Shown: in pieces, positions 40,533 to 49,763 of the stretch
How positions within the stretch are numbered: position 1 is the first letter of the stretch
How the letters are laid out: the number at the start of each line of letters is the position of its first letter
DNA from: Odoribacter sp. AF15-53
GTDB taxonomy: Bacteria > Bacteroidota > Bacteroidia > Bacteroidales > Marinifilaceae
Assembly (NCBI RefSeq): GCF_003479425.1
Contig: NZ_QUHC01000006.1
Span: forward strand, 62,001 to 126,000
Length of the DNA stretch: 64,000 bases
Direction of reading: 5' to 3'
The notes under the pieces: model-generated
Databases searched by the model: none
Seen by the model: only the letters and a program-made list of their open reading frames with translations
What the model was told of the DNA's origin: nothing
Translations under genes and position numbers: made by a program

Positions 40533-43500
40533 TTAAAAAGTTACAGAAAGAGACATCGACATCGTGCGAGCAAACGGATAATCAATACCACGTTCTTCTT
40601 TCACGCTGGAAATCCGGAAAATATCATTCATATTCGCTTGTACACGAACGGCAGACACTCCTAACTTCGCCAGTTTTTTCGGATTAAAATCATACCCGGC
40701 TGAAATAGACTCTCCACTTAACACGTTTTCACGCTGGACAAAACGAGAAGAAATTTTCGTGGTTTCTGTTAACGAGATTCCTTTGAATTGAGCACGATCT
40801 CCAGCTTTTTGCCAGCGATCATATAATGCCCGTTTATCTTGGTTATATTTTAATGAACTCTCCGAAATGTTCTCCACTTTCGTGTACATAGCATTATTAA
40901 ACACATCAGCACCTAGTTTATAGCGGAAATAAAAAGAGAAAGAAAAACCTTTGTAATACAGGGTACTTCCTAATACTCCTTCCAGTTTCGGTTGGCTATT
41001 TCCCACGATAACTTCATCCTTCACATCATACTCAAAAGTGTAGGTTCCGTCTTTCTTTATAAATACCTCTCGTCCCGTGGACGGATCAATACCTAAGGAA
41101 CGAACGGCCCACAAAGAATTCGGGTCTCCTCCATCATAATAACGTGTCAAACTGGTATTTTTATCCCGGTAAGAACCGTCTCCACTTACATCTCCTTCCT
41201 CTCGGTTTGCTTCGTTCAATTTTTCCAAGCTATTACCTATATTTTCATAACGGGCTTTTTGCCATCTGAAATTGACACTTAACGTCCAGTTTATTCTCTC
41301 TGACGGGCGATAGATGGGTGAATATTTCAATGTCCCATTTATTCCTTTAGTAAGCTGACTTCCCATATTTGTACCCACAGAAGTAATTCCCACGGAAGAA
41401 GGAACCGTAATGTAAACTAATAAGGGATCCGTATCCTTGATAAAATAATCCATATTCAAGTTCAAACGATTACTCAACAAAGAAACGTCTATACCTATAT
41501 TCTTATCTAAAGTTTTTTGCCATTTCAAATTAGGATTACCAATCGCATCGATCAGAACACTCGTCCCAAAAGAACTTTGCATCCACGTGTTAAATGAATA
41601 ACTTGTCTCGGACTGATATGAACTGAAATTCTGGTTTCCAGGATTTCCGATGGAAGCCCTGATCTTAAACAAAGAGATCCAATTCACGTCACGCAAGAAT
41701 AGTTCATTGTGTAAGTTCCAGGCTAAACCAACTGCCCAGGTTTCCGTGTAACGTTTATTACTACCAAAAGCAGAAGAACCATCTAAACGGAAATTCACAT
41801 CTAACAAATAACGATTGTCATAAGCATATCCCCCATTAAAATAGATACTATGTGAACGACTTTCACTTTCGGAATACGTCGGTTTACTCCCTTCCGTAAA
41901 ACCATTCGAAAAAGGCGGCTTTGTAAAATTTCCATTAGGGAAACCAGTAACGGTATATCCTTCACTTGTTGACAAGCTGGAACGAAGATTGGTTCCCAAA
42001 ACAGCATTCACCTGATGAACTTCCCGCAATAATGCGCCATAAGTCAAGGTCAAATCTCCATCATAATAAAATTCGCTAACCGTTGTCGATGTATAACGTC
42101 CTTTTTTATCCTGTGTATAATTATCAAACGATGAATGTTGGGGAGAAACAAATTTTTCCGTTTTCTTCACCCCTTTACCGATCCCTAAACGCCCTCTAAG
42201 ATACAAAGATGACATGATTCTCCATTCCAGATTTAAATTATTTCTAAAACTAAATTGATCCTCTTCATCTAAATTATTCAAACTAGCATTCCAAAGTGGG
42301 TTACCAACCGAATAAGTTGTGTTTGTATTCGGAATAACAAAATGATCCAGATAACGTTCGATCTTTCCATTCTCATCCGTTTTCCGATAATAAGGGTTTG
42401 CTCTTGAAAACTCGGAAAATGGTACAATGGGATTCTCTGCTTTATTATAATCTAATGAAAACTTATTGGCAAAAGAAATTTTACCTTTTCGATAACTCAA
42501 ATCAAAGTTACCACCAATAATATTTCGACTAGACTGTTTCATCACCCCGGAAATATTATTATAGTTTATTCCCAAACCGTAACGAACGGCCTCATCTCCC
42601 CCTTCCGCATACAGATTGTGCTTGTGACTGAATCCAACCCTTAACGGTTCATGTAACCAATACGTATTAACTCCACGAGAGACTTCTGCACGACGACTGT
42701 TATATAAACTATCCAAAACTTGTTGTGTCATTCTTGATCCGGTACTTCCCGAAGAAGAAGCCGTGTAATATCCGGCCAATTTCTCAAACTCCAATTTCTC
42801 AGCTGCATTCATCAAATTATAATCAGAAAGGTCCGGCATGGAAATACTAAAATCACCAACATACGAAATTTTAAATTTACCCTGTTCCGGCCTTTTTGTT
42901 TCTATGACAACGACACCATTAGCAGCTTTTGATCCATAAATAGCAGTAGAAGCTGCATCTTTCAAGATCGTCACGGATTCCACCCGCTCCATGTTCAAGT
43001 CGGTTACGACCTGTAACGTCGTTTCGAAACCGTCCAAAATAAACAACGGCTGATTGGGATCCGTTCCGAATTGTTCCTTTAGCCCAATCACACTTGTTTT
43101 ACCGCGAATCTCAATATCCGGTAACCTATTCGGGTCCGATCCGAATTGATTGTTTTCCATGATAGCAAAGGATGGGTCTAAGGTTTTCAAACTCTGGATC
43201 AAGTTTTGCGAACCCACCATCTTCAATTCCTCTTTTTTAAATGTTGCCGTTGATCCCGTGAAACTTTCTTTTTTTCTCTGATAAATACCGGTAACCACAA
43301 CTTCATCCACTTCAGTCACGTCCTCTTTCATGACAATTGACAAAGGTTTCGTGTTCTCGTTGTTTACCCTTACTTCTAGTTGTTTATAACCAATGAACGA
43401 AAAGACAAGAACAAGGCTATCCTGTTTCGGTAATTCGAAATTGAATTTACCGTCAAGATCCGTGACCGTGCCAATCCGAGTGCCTTTCAACAAGATGGTA

Positions 43501-43940
43501 ACACCCGGTAAAAACTCACCTTTCTCATCTTTCACCGTTCCGGATACTTTAATGTTTACCGTTTCCTTTTTTTCCGGTTCATCCGGCCGAACAATGATCA
43601 AATTTCCATCAAACTCGAATGTCATTCCCGTATTTTTCAATACTTTCCGCAAAACACTTTCCACGGCTTCATCATTTGCCTGAACAGAAAATGTTCCAAG
43701 TTTTTGGGTTTGTTCCGTGTTAAACACGAAATACAAATTCGTCTGTTTCTGAATCTCGTTAAACAAGACTTTCATCGAAACATTACTCAAATCCAAATTC
43801 ACTTTTTGTTGTTGAGCGACCGTTGATGCCGATAAGCCCAAAGTGAAACACAGCATGAATGAAATACAAAGTTTCATTGCTAACAAAAATTTTTTGTTCT
43901 CATACCCATTAAACCATAGGTATAATCGTTTTTTTTGCAT
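40533..43940 (-). CDS. susC: SusC/RagA-family TonB-linked transporter with STN domain, locus A
   Basis: 1135 residues. Signal peptide about 1-43; STN (secretin/TonB short N-terminal) domain about 47-117 (NLDLSNVSMKVLFNEIQKQT); CarboxypepD_reg-like domain about 131-215 (VSGTVKDEKGEFLPGVTILL); TonB-box-like VDEVVVTG near 221; plug about 225-345; 22-strand-type barrel to the end, finishing ARTMSMSLSVTF. The STN domain signals to an anti-sigma factor, fitting the adjacent fecR and sigma genes. The outer-membrane channel of locus A; substrate unknown. Confidence 0.94.
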   Translation of the reverse strand: MQKKRLYLWFNGYENKKFLLAMKLCISFMLCFTLGLSASTVAQQQKVNLDLSNVSMKVLFNEIQKQTNLYFVFNTEQTQKLGTFSVQANDEAVESVLRKVLKNTGMTFEFDGNLIIVRPDEPEKKETVNIKVSGTVKDEKGEFLPGVTILLKGTRIGTVTDLDGKFNFELPKQDSLVLVFSFIGYKQLEVRVNNENTKPLSIVMKEDVTEVDEVVVTGIYQRKKESFTGSTATFKKEELKMVGSQNLIQSLKTLDPSFAIMENNQFGSDPNRLPDIEIRGKTSVIGLKEQFGTDPNQPLFILDGFETTLQVVTDLNMERVESVTILKDAASTAIYGSKAANGVVVIETKRPEQGKFKISYVGDFSISMPDLSDYNLMNAAEKLEFEKLAGYYTASSSGSTGSRMTQQVLDSLYNSRRAEVSRGVNTYWLHEPLRVGFSHKHNLYAEGGDEAVRYGLGINYNNISGVMKQSSRNIIGGNFDLSYRKGKISFANKFSLDYNKAENPIVPFSEFSRANPYYRKTDENGKIERYLDHFVIPNTNTTYSVGNPLWNASLNNLDEEDQFSFRNNLNLEWRIMSSLYLRGRLGIGKGVKKTEKFVSPQHSSFDNYTQDKKGRYTSTTVSEFYYDGDLTLTYGALLREVHQVNAVLGTNLRSSLSTSEGYTVTGFPNGNFTKPPFSNGFTEGSKPTYSESESRSHSIYFNGGYAYDNRYLLDVNFRLDGSSAFGSNKRYTETWAVGLAWNLHNELFLRDVNWISLFKIRASIGNPGNQNFSSYQSETSYSFNTWMQSSFGTSVLIDAIGNPNLKWQKTLDKNIGIDVSLLSNRLNLNMDYFIKDTDPLLVYITVPSSVGITSVGTNMGSQLTKGINGTLKYSPIYRPSERINWTLSVNFRWQKARYENIGNSLEKLNEANREEGDVSGDGSYRDKNTSLTRYYDGGDPNSLWAVRSLGIDPSTGREVFIKKDGTYTFEYDVKDEVIVGNSQPKLEGVLGSTLYYKGFSFSFYFRYKLGADVFNNAMYTKVENISESSLKYNQDKRALYDRWQKAGDRAQFKGISLTETTKISSRFVQRENVLSGESISAGYDFNPKKLAKLGVSAVRVQANMNDIFRISSVKEERGIDYPFARTMSMSLSVTF

Positions 43941-43965
43941 AAATTTGTAATTATAATTAATACTT

Positions 43966-43999
43966 GTGACTCGTCAGTTTTCCTAGGACCACGTGTCAC
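43966..43999. promoter_or_regulatory. inverted repeat in the fecR-susC gap
   Basis: GTGAC (43966-43970) and GTCAC (43995-43999), with CACGTG overlapping the second arm, form an inverted repeat in the 103-nt gap just before susC. No TAnnTTTG box is seen there, so this may be part of an ECF-sigma-dependent promoter. Tentative. Confidence 0.3.
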
Positions 44000-44043
44000 G
44001 TTATTATCATTAAGACGGGGGATGCGCTAACATTCTCCGTTTT

Positions 44044-45207
44044 TCATTTTGTAACTGTTATTGTTTTGCCTTTTACAATAAAATTCACACCAACCATTTT
44101 ACTAATAGCCTTCAATATAGTATCCACATCTTCATACTTTTCCATATATCCGGTAAAATGATAATTTTTCACAACCTCACTTCCATAAAACACGTCAACA
44201 TTATACCAACGGGACAACCGATTCAAGATTTCCTCCAAACTTTCATCCTCGAATACCAATCTTCCGTCCCGCCAAGCCGTGTAAGCACTCGTGTTTACTG
44301 CCCTAATCCGTTTAAACGTTCCATCGTTATCAAACTCGGCTAACTCAGAGGGGTTCATAATATACTCTTTATCTGCCCCCACACCACGTATACCCACTTT
44401 ACCGGAAACCAACACGGCTTGTGTACCTTGTGTGCTGTACGTGTTTACATTAAAAGAGGTCCCGTAGACCTTTATCCGTACCGTGTTTGTCACCACGTAG
44501 AAAGGTCTTTCCGAATCCTTTGCAACCTCGAAATAAGCCTCCCCGGATAAACGAACTTCTCGTTTCTTCTCATCGAATAACACAGGATATTTCAGCTCGG
44601 AAGACGCATTCAAATATACCCGACTCCCGTCAGATAGAGTTATTGTATACTCACCTCCCCGAGGAGTTTTCAATGTATTATACTGTAATACAGAAGCTGC
44701 CTTTGCCGTATTCTGGTAAACGATTCCGGTTTGCCCGTTCGTCACAGTAATATTCTCCTGTACATGAATGTCTTCCTGTTTAGAAGGTAATAATACGATC
44801 GTCTCTCCCCCCGAAGTAGTTAAAGTCGCCTTATATTCGCCCGGTACAATTTTAGACTCCATCGCAACAAGCTGCGGTTTCATGGAATTCTTTTCTTTCT
44901 GTAACCAATAAATTCCCCCCAATAGGGGAATCATTATTATGGCCACATATTTAAATACCTGACGGATACGATATATTCTCTGCCTGGAACGAACATAAAC
45001 CATGTAATTTTTCAATTCCTTTTCCTCTCTTTCCACGGAAGAAACAGGCCCACTCGTCAAGTTCCACGCTTTTTTCAATTGATTAAAATAGGCCTCATTC
45101 TCCGAATCAGCATTGATCCAGCGAGCCAAATTCTGGATTTCTTCCGGAGTCGCGACTCCATCCAAAACTTTTAATATCAATTCGTCTTTACTTGATTCTT
45201 GTGTCAT
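44044..45207 (-). CDS. FecR-family anti-sigma factor, locus A
   Basis: 387 residues. Cytoplasmic N-terminal helical part (about 1-85) that would hold the sigma factor; one membrane helix about 85-103 (YVAIIMIPLLGGIYWL); FecR domain (about 180-275: TPRGGEYTITLSDGSRVYLN, GEAYFEVAKDSERPFYV); C-terminal DUF4974 (about 315-385: VFEDESLEEILNRLSRWYNV) that contacts the STN domain of SusC. It lies 56 nt after the sigma gene, with an 18-bp palindrome in between. Confidence 0.93.
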   Translation of the reverse strand: MTQESSKDELILKVLDGVATPEEIQNLARWINADSENEAYFNQLKKAWNLTSGPVSSVEREEKELKNYMVYVRSRQRIYRIRQVFKYVAIIMIPLLGGIYWLQKEKNSMKPQLVAMESKIVPGEYKATLTTSGGETIVLLPSKQEDIHVQENITVTNGQTGIVYQNTAKAASVLQYNTLKTPRGGEYTITLSDGSRVYLNASSELKYPVLFDEKKREVRLSGEAYFEVAKDSERPFYVVTNTVRIKVYGTSFNVNTYSTQGTQAVLVSGKVGIRGVGADKEYIMNPSELAEFDNDGTFKRIRAVNTSAYTAWRDGRLVFEDESLEEILNRLSRWYNVDVFYGSEVVKNYHFTGYMEKYEDVDTILKAISKMVGVNFIVKGKTITVTK

Positions 45208-45215
45208 TTTTTATG

Positions 45216-45233
45216 CGTTATATCTCTATAACG
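45216..45233. other. perfect short palindrome between sigma and fecR
   Basis: CGTTATA, loop TCTC, TATAACG: a perfect 7-bp hairpin in the 56-nt gap. Too weak for a terminator; possibly an operator or a processing site. Confidence 0.3.
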
Positions 45234-45263
45234 ACTAAAGACGAATTTACCCCTAGAGATTTC

Positions 45264-45848
45264 TTATAAATTTTGAAAAAAAATCACGCACAATAACCAA
45301 CCTAACTCTTTTCGCAAACGAACAAAAGCCGTCGTCATCTGTGCTTCAACGGTTTTTATAGAAATTCCCAGTTGTCCTGCTATTTGTTTATTTGAAAGAC
45401 CTTCCACTTTACTCAACACGAATATTTCCCGACAGCGTTCCGGTAGTTTATCTACCGCATCTTGAATTGCCCCTTTCAGATCCTCGTCCAACAAAGCCAA
45501 TTCCGCTTCCGGGGTTTCAATCACTTTCGAAAAATAGAAATCCAATAATTCTTGATTAACGTAATTTGTCTCCACCTTTCGATGCTTTATTGCATCCAGA
45601 CAACTGTTATATACCGATTTATATAAATATGACCTCAACTGAAATCCCTCCCTTAATTCTTTCCGACGCTCGAATAAACGACAAAATATCTCTTGTACCA
45701 CATCATTCGCAGCCTCGGGATCTTTCAATATCCGTCCGGCATAATTTAGCAAAGGATTATAATACATACGAAACACGTGGGCAAAAGCTTGTTCTTTCCC
45801 ATTGCGAAGTTCTATAATTAATTGTTCCGAATTATAATCCAATTCCAT
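45264..45848 (-). CDS. ECF RNA polymerase sigma factor, locus A
   Basis: 194 residues, group-IV sigma-70. Region 2 (about 20-90: FRMYYNPLLNYAGRI, DPEAANDVVQEIFCRLF) and region 4 (about 125-180: LPERCREIFVLSKVEGLSNK, QIAGQLGISIKTVEAQMTTA). Sigma factors of this type with FecR partners drive their neighbouring susCD genes when the transporter signals substrate. It has its own -7 box (TATATTTG) upstream and follows the end of locus B by 71 nt. Confidence 0.95.
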   Translation of the reverse strand: MELDYNSEQLIIELRNGKEQAFAHVFRMYYNPLLNYAGRILKDPEAANDVVQEIFCRLFERRKELREGFQLRSYLYKSVYNSCLDAIKHRKVETNYVNQELLDFYFSKVIETPEAELALLDEDLKGAIQDAVDKLPERCREIFVLSKVEGLSNKQIAGQLGISIKTVEAQMTTAFVRLRKELGWLLCVIFFQNL

Positions 45849-45885
45849 ATATCCCTAAATAAAAGTAACTCAGGTTCACATGGTA

Positions 45886-45893
45886 CAAATATA
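45886..45893 (-). promoter_or_regulatory. -7 box of the ECF sigma gene
   Basis: Minus strand TATATTTG, matching TAnnTTTG, 37 nt upstream of the start. It lies in the 71-nt gap after the ABC-2/M1-like gene; no terminator for that gene is evident. Confidence 0.5.
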
Positions 45894-45919
45894 CAACAAT
45901 CTTCGGATAAAAAAATGTT

Positions 45920-48900
45920 CTAATCTTTCACCCACTTCACGGCGTCCGCCACGATAGCTTGTTTATACATACCCGTAATCATCATCCCATTCACAACCAC
46001 AGAAGTCTTTTCACCCTCCTTTATCGCCTCTCCCCTATCGTCCAAAACAACCTTGGCTTCCCCTTTCTCAAAATGATATTTGCCCAAAGAAACCCAGCCT
46101 ATTGGAACTTCAGCCGGTTCAACTTGCACTTCCGTTCCCTCTTCTCGATCATAAACCGTATAGTATCGTACTCCACCTTTTTTCCTTGCTTGCAACGATA
46201 ATCCCATTTTAAAAAACTCTCCATTATAAAAGAATACTTCGTAGATCCCTTTCTCGGGTATTTGGGCCGTCCATTCAGCTTTATATTTCCCCGTCCCCAC
46301 TCCTTTACAATACGCATCATGCACAATCTTTCCATAAAAACGATTATCGACCATTTGAGTCCAACGTTCAAAATTACTTTTTACCGGTTCCCAAGATTTC
46401 GTTCCTCCCCGGAACATATGAAACAATTTCTCTCCCTGAGGTTCAATCAATTTAAATCCGGGATCTCGATTATCCACGATAATTTCACCGGGCCGAGGTT
46501 GAAACACGGAAGAATCTGCCGTGAATACGCCCGTTAATGTATCGCCATCGAAGGGACGCATTTCATCACTCAGAACCCATCTTCCCATAGGCAAGTTTTG
46601 CGCCAAAGGATAAGTTATCATTAAACCGGGATAATCCATCTTAACACGAATCTCTTTGCATTCATGTCCACGAATTAAAAAACGAGAGGTTTTCTCTCCT
46701 TTTATTTTAGCACCATGAGCGATCAGCACACTTTCCAAATCTCCAGGATTATAAACCTTAAATCGAGCAAACGATGGTTTAGTCCTTCTACTTTCATTAT
46801 CCTCTTCCGGCAATTCCGTTAACACGCAATCACCTAATAATAACACGGGTAAATGATCACTTTCATACCATATGCCTAATCGTTCTTTTAAGTTCACCCC
46901 GAACTCTTTCCCATATTCCTCGCAAAACAGATTGATATCTATTGTTTCAAATAAATGTTTTTCCAAGAAATGCTTGTAAAAATGAATAAACTTTTCTTCA
47001 GACTGTTCATATTTTAAACGTTCTCTCAATTCATAGGTTTTCCATTCTATAACCTCTTTCAACAACTTAGAAGAAATATGTTTATCCGTGAATGCCTGCT
47101 CTAGGCTATGATTCTGCAAGTAATTCATCACATCGCTCACTCTTTCCGGAGCCTGCAGTGCTGCACTTGAAAAATCAATGGGTACTCCTAGTATTCTGAT
47201 CACTTCATGTATAGCAGGAAATTCCTTCGAAGTCATAAAAAAGGTATTTCCACTAAACAATGGGGTTATATCACATAATTCTGATCTAAAAATCATCCTG
47301 TAGTCTTGAATTAAGTTATTCGTTGCCACGGCATCCCATTCTTCACCATTGGGTTGACCTATATTCAAAAAAGGGAAATTTGCCATTCGCTCTTTCAACA
47401 GGACCATCCCGGCTTGTAAGTATTCATCTCCTAATGCCCACCCCCTAGGAAACCTCGCATAGGAAACCGGCGTTTCCGTCATAATAAACCACTCATACGG
47501 ATAACGCCCTAACGGACTGTAGATCTCGGGATTCTCTCCATCAATCTCCCCCTTTTTCCTCCAGACTTCCTGTGCTTTTTTCTTGTATTCAGCCTCCATC
47601 TGGCAATACGAGGATTCCGTCATAAATTTAATATCTCTTATCACGGTCTTAATCACGTTCTCCGGAGCGGCAAAAGCTTGAAGCAAAGGAGCACTCTCTT
47701 TAAAAAAGAAAATATCATATCGTGTCCCATCTACTTCTATCGAACGATTTTCATACTCGGCTATAGATAAACTGATTCCTTGCAAAGCATGCTTATGCTG
47801 AAACAAAGTCTGCCCATTCATCCGTTCAGGAATCCCTTGAGAAACAGCTGATCTTCCTATCGCATGATCCACGGTCAACGAATAACGGGTAAAATCAACC
47901 TGACGATCATATAAGGAAGACAAGTTCACGGGAGCCACACTTTGGGGATACCACAAACACTCGGGTTGTAATAACGTTACCTCTTCTCCCACGAAAGCCT
48001 GTTTGTTCCCAAACCGATAGATACTGACACTATTTGCCTTCGTATCGTAATACTCTTTATCAGACAAATCCAGATAACAAACCCGCTCATCAATACATCC
48101 TTCATATTCCATCCTGATATTTAACGTATCATCCGGTTGTATCATCCGGCTTATTTCAATCACCTGTTCATCCCGCTTGTATTGCACCTCTTCCCCCTCG
48201 CATGTCAAACGAGTAATCATTAAAGAGGGATTTAGATACATCACTATTGACGGCAGTTCCTGCCCCGAATTATTACGAACTTTCATATGGCTGGAGGCCT
48301 CCATACTCCCCACGCACTCTTTAAAAGAAATATCATGTTCCAAAACATGCACTTTCATCTTATCATCATGCCGGATATAGGCCTGCCTATACATCTCCCT
48401 CTGTTTTGTCCCCCGGATAAAATACCCTTCATAACTAACACCGGCAAATATCGCTATGCCCAAACCAATCGTACCGATCAAAAACAAGACATTCTTCTTT
48501 TCCGCTTCTCCGGTCAAACGTTCCGCACAAAAAACGGAATAAACCAATAAAGCCCCACCCAAACTTAAAAACACAAGCCTTTGTAATAAAAATAAGTTCA
48601 TATTCACCAACCCGACTTCCGGTGAAAATACTGCGGGAATCGTTTTTGCCAACGGATCCATTAGTCCGTGTAACCATCCCTCACTTCCAATCATGATTGC
48701 AATTAAAGCCAATAACACCAACACAGCTATCCCTTGTGAACGAATCCAATAGCTTACAAACATAGAAACACCTAAAAAAAAGATCAAGGAAGGAATTGTC
48801 AATGTCAAAAAATAAAATAAATACATACTAGTATCAAAAGCCCACGGTCTAATCAATAGATGTAACATCATTGTTACTAACACCGAAATGATATTCAACA

Positions 48901-49279
48901 AGATAATCATTCCTCCTATTCCCAAAGCTCGCCCCCACATCAATTCTCCATTCGTGGATGGCCTTGTCCACAACGGCTCCATTGTCGTCAGCCGAGAACG
49001 CTTTTCCAATTCCACCACAAAAAATACAATCAATAATGCTTGCAGAAAATTAAAAAGATAAGCATTCATATAAGGAGTACACGAAGGCAATGCTCTCAAA
49101 TACCACAAGTATGGACCAGCACCCCAACTATATTCCTCGGTAACATCAATATCTCCTATCAAAAATTGAAAACATGCCACTCCCGCCACGCCTAGAATAG
49201 CAAAGATAAGGAACATCCAGCTCCTTCGTAACAATTTTGCCTCATAGCGGGCAACCATCATGATTCTTTTAGTACTCAT
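45920..49279 (-). CDS. ABC-2-type permease fused to a degenerate M1-peptidase-like domain
   Basis: 1119 residues. Residues 1-285 form an ABC-2-type permease with about seven membrane helices (22-40, 70-90, 118-140, 152-178, 183-200, 230-252, 265-285). A large extracytoplasmic part of about 830 residues follows: an N-terminal beta domain (about 300-520) and a helical part resembling M1 aminopeptidases. The HExxH zinc motif is absent; the nearest match is HEVIR at 691-695. The last 120 residues (YKAEWTAQIPEKGIYEVFFY, VSLGKYHFEKGEAKVVLDDR) resemble the golvesin/xanthan-lyase C-terminal domain. No ABC ATPase gene lies nearby. Last gene of locus B, 99 nt after the small CarboxypepD_reg-like gene. 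Confidence 0.75.
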   Translation of the reverse strand: MSTKRIMMVARYEAKLLRRSWMFLIFAILGVAGVACFQFLIGDIDVTEEYSWGAGPYLWYLRALPSCTPYMNAYLFNFLQALLIVFFVVELEKRSRLTTMEPLWTRPSTNGELMWGRALGIGGMIILLNIISVLVTMMLHLLIRPWAFDTSMYLFYFLTLTIPSLIFFLGVSMFVSYWIRSQGIAVLVLLALIAIMIGSEGWLHGLMDPLAKTIPAVFSPEVGLVNMNLFLLQRLVFLSLGGALLVYSVFCAERLTGEAEKKNVLFLIGTIGLGIAIFAGVSYEGYFIRGTKQREMYRQAYIRHDDKMKVHVLEHDISFKECVGSMEASSHMKVRNNSGQELPSIVMYLNPSLMITRLTCEGEEVQYKRDEQVIEISRMIQPDDTLNIRMEYEGCIDERVCYLDLSDKEYYDTKANSVSIYRFGNKQAFVGEEVTLLQPECLWYPQSVAPVNLSSLYDRQVDFTRYSLTVDHAIGRSAVSQGIPERMNGQTLFQHKHALQGISLSIAEYENRSIEVDGTRYDIFFFKESAPLLQAFAAPENVIKTVIRDIKFMTESSYCQMEAEYKKKAQEVWRKKGEIDGENPEIYSPLGRYPYEWFIMTETPVSYARFPRGWALGDEYLQAGMVLLKERMANFPFLNIGQPNGEEWDAVATNNLIQDYRMIFRSELCDITPLFSGNTFFMTSKEFPAIHEVIRILGVPIDFSSAALQAPERVSDVMNYLQNHSLEQAFTDKHISSKLLKEVIEWKTYELRERLKYEQSEEKFIHFYKHFLEKHLFETIDINLFCEEYGKEFGVNLKERLGIWYESDHLPVLLLGDCVLTELPEEDNESRRTKPSFARFKVYNPGDLESVLIAHGAKIKGEKTSRFLIRGHECKEIRVKMDYPGLMITYPLAQNLPMGRWVLSDEMRPFDGDTLTGVFTADSSVFQPRPGEIIVDNRDPGFKLIEPQGEKLFHMFRGGTKSWEPVKSNFERWTQMVDNRFYGKIVHDAYCKGVGTGKYKAEWTAQIPEKGIYEVFFYNGEFFKMGLSLQARKKGGVRYYTVYDREEGTEVQVEPAEVPIGWVSLGKYHFEKGEAKVVLDDRGEAIKEGEKTSVVVNGMMITGMYKQAIVADAVKWVKD

Positions 49280-49378
49280 AATTAAACGTTTTAATTCCTA
49301 CAAACAGACCTTTTTTGTACCCTACCATATAGCAAGAACAACATCCGATTAACACACGTAACAAATACACCTATATCT

Positions 49379-49729
49379 TCATTTTTCCAGAAGTTCAATA
49401 ACCATCCCATCATGTAGAGAATCCACCGCCACTCGCTTAACATAAAAAACCAAGCAAGGAAATTCCAATGTATCGCCTACTAAAAGACCTTTCAGCAAAA
49501 CCTCACATTGTCCCTCTTCATCCGTTGCTGTCACCAGCAATCGGCAACGAGTATCCACGACATATACGCCATACAGTGGTGCAGAAAAACCATCGGTCAC
49601 GGTCAAACACACGGTCTTTCCCTGTACTTGAGCATCAGCCTCCCGCCAACAAAATAAGAAAGACGCTAATATCGTAACCGAGTAAATTATTATTCTATTC
49701 ATCATTCCTTTTAAAGATCTCTTTTTCAT
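49379..49729 (-). CDS. small exported CarboxypepD_reg-like protein
   Basis: 116 residues. Signal peptide ending ...READA; the rest (about 34-116) reads like a single CarboxypepD_reg / TonB-receptor N-terminal domain: VCLTVTDGFSAPLYGVYVVD, VTATDEEGQCEVLLKG, VGDTLEFPC, then strands to the end. It stands alone without the usual barrel. Possibly a remnant of a receptor or a free adaptor domain. Four cysteines lie in the mature part. It sits between the DUF1573 lipoprotein gene and the ABC-2 gene. An ATG at 49705 is an alternative start. Confidence 0.6.
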   Translation of the reverse strand: MKKRSLKGMMNRIIIYSVTILASFLFCWREADAQVQGKTVCLTVTDGFSAPLYGVYVVDTRCRLLVTATDEEGQCEVLLKGLLVGDTLEFPCLVFYVKRVAVDSLHDGMVIELLEK

Positions 49730-49763
49730 AAGTTTGTTATTAGTAGTTACATTTACAATCTTC

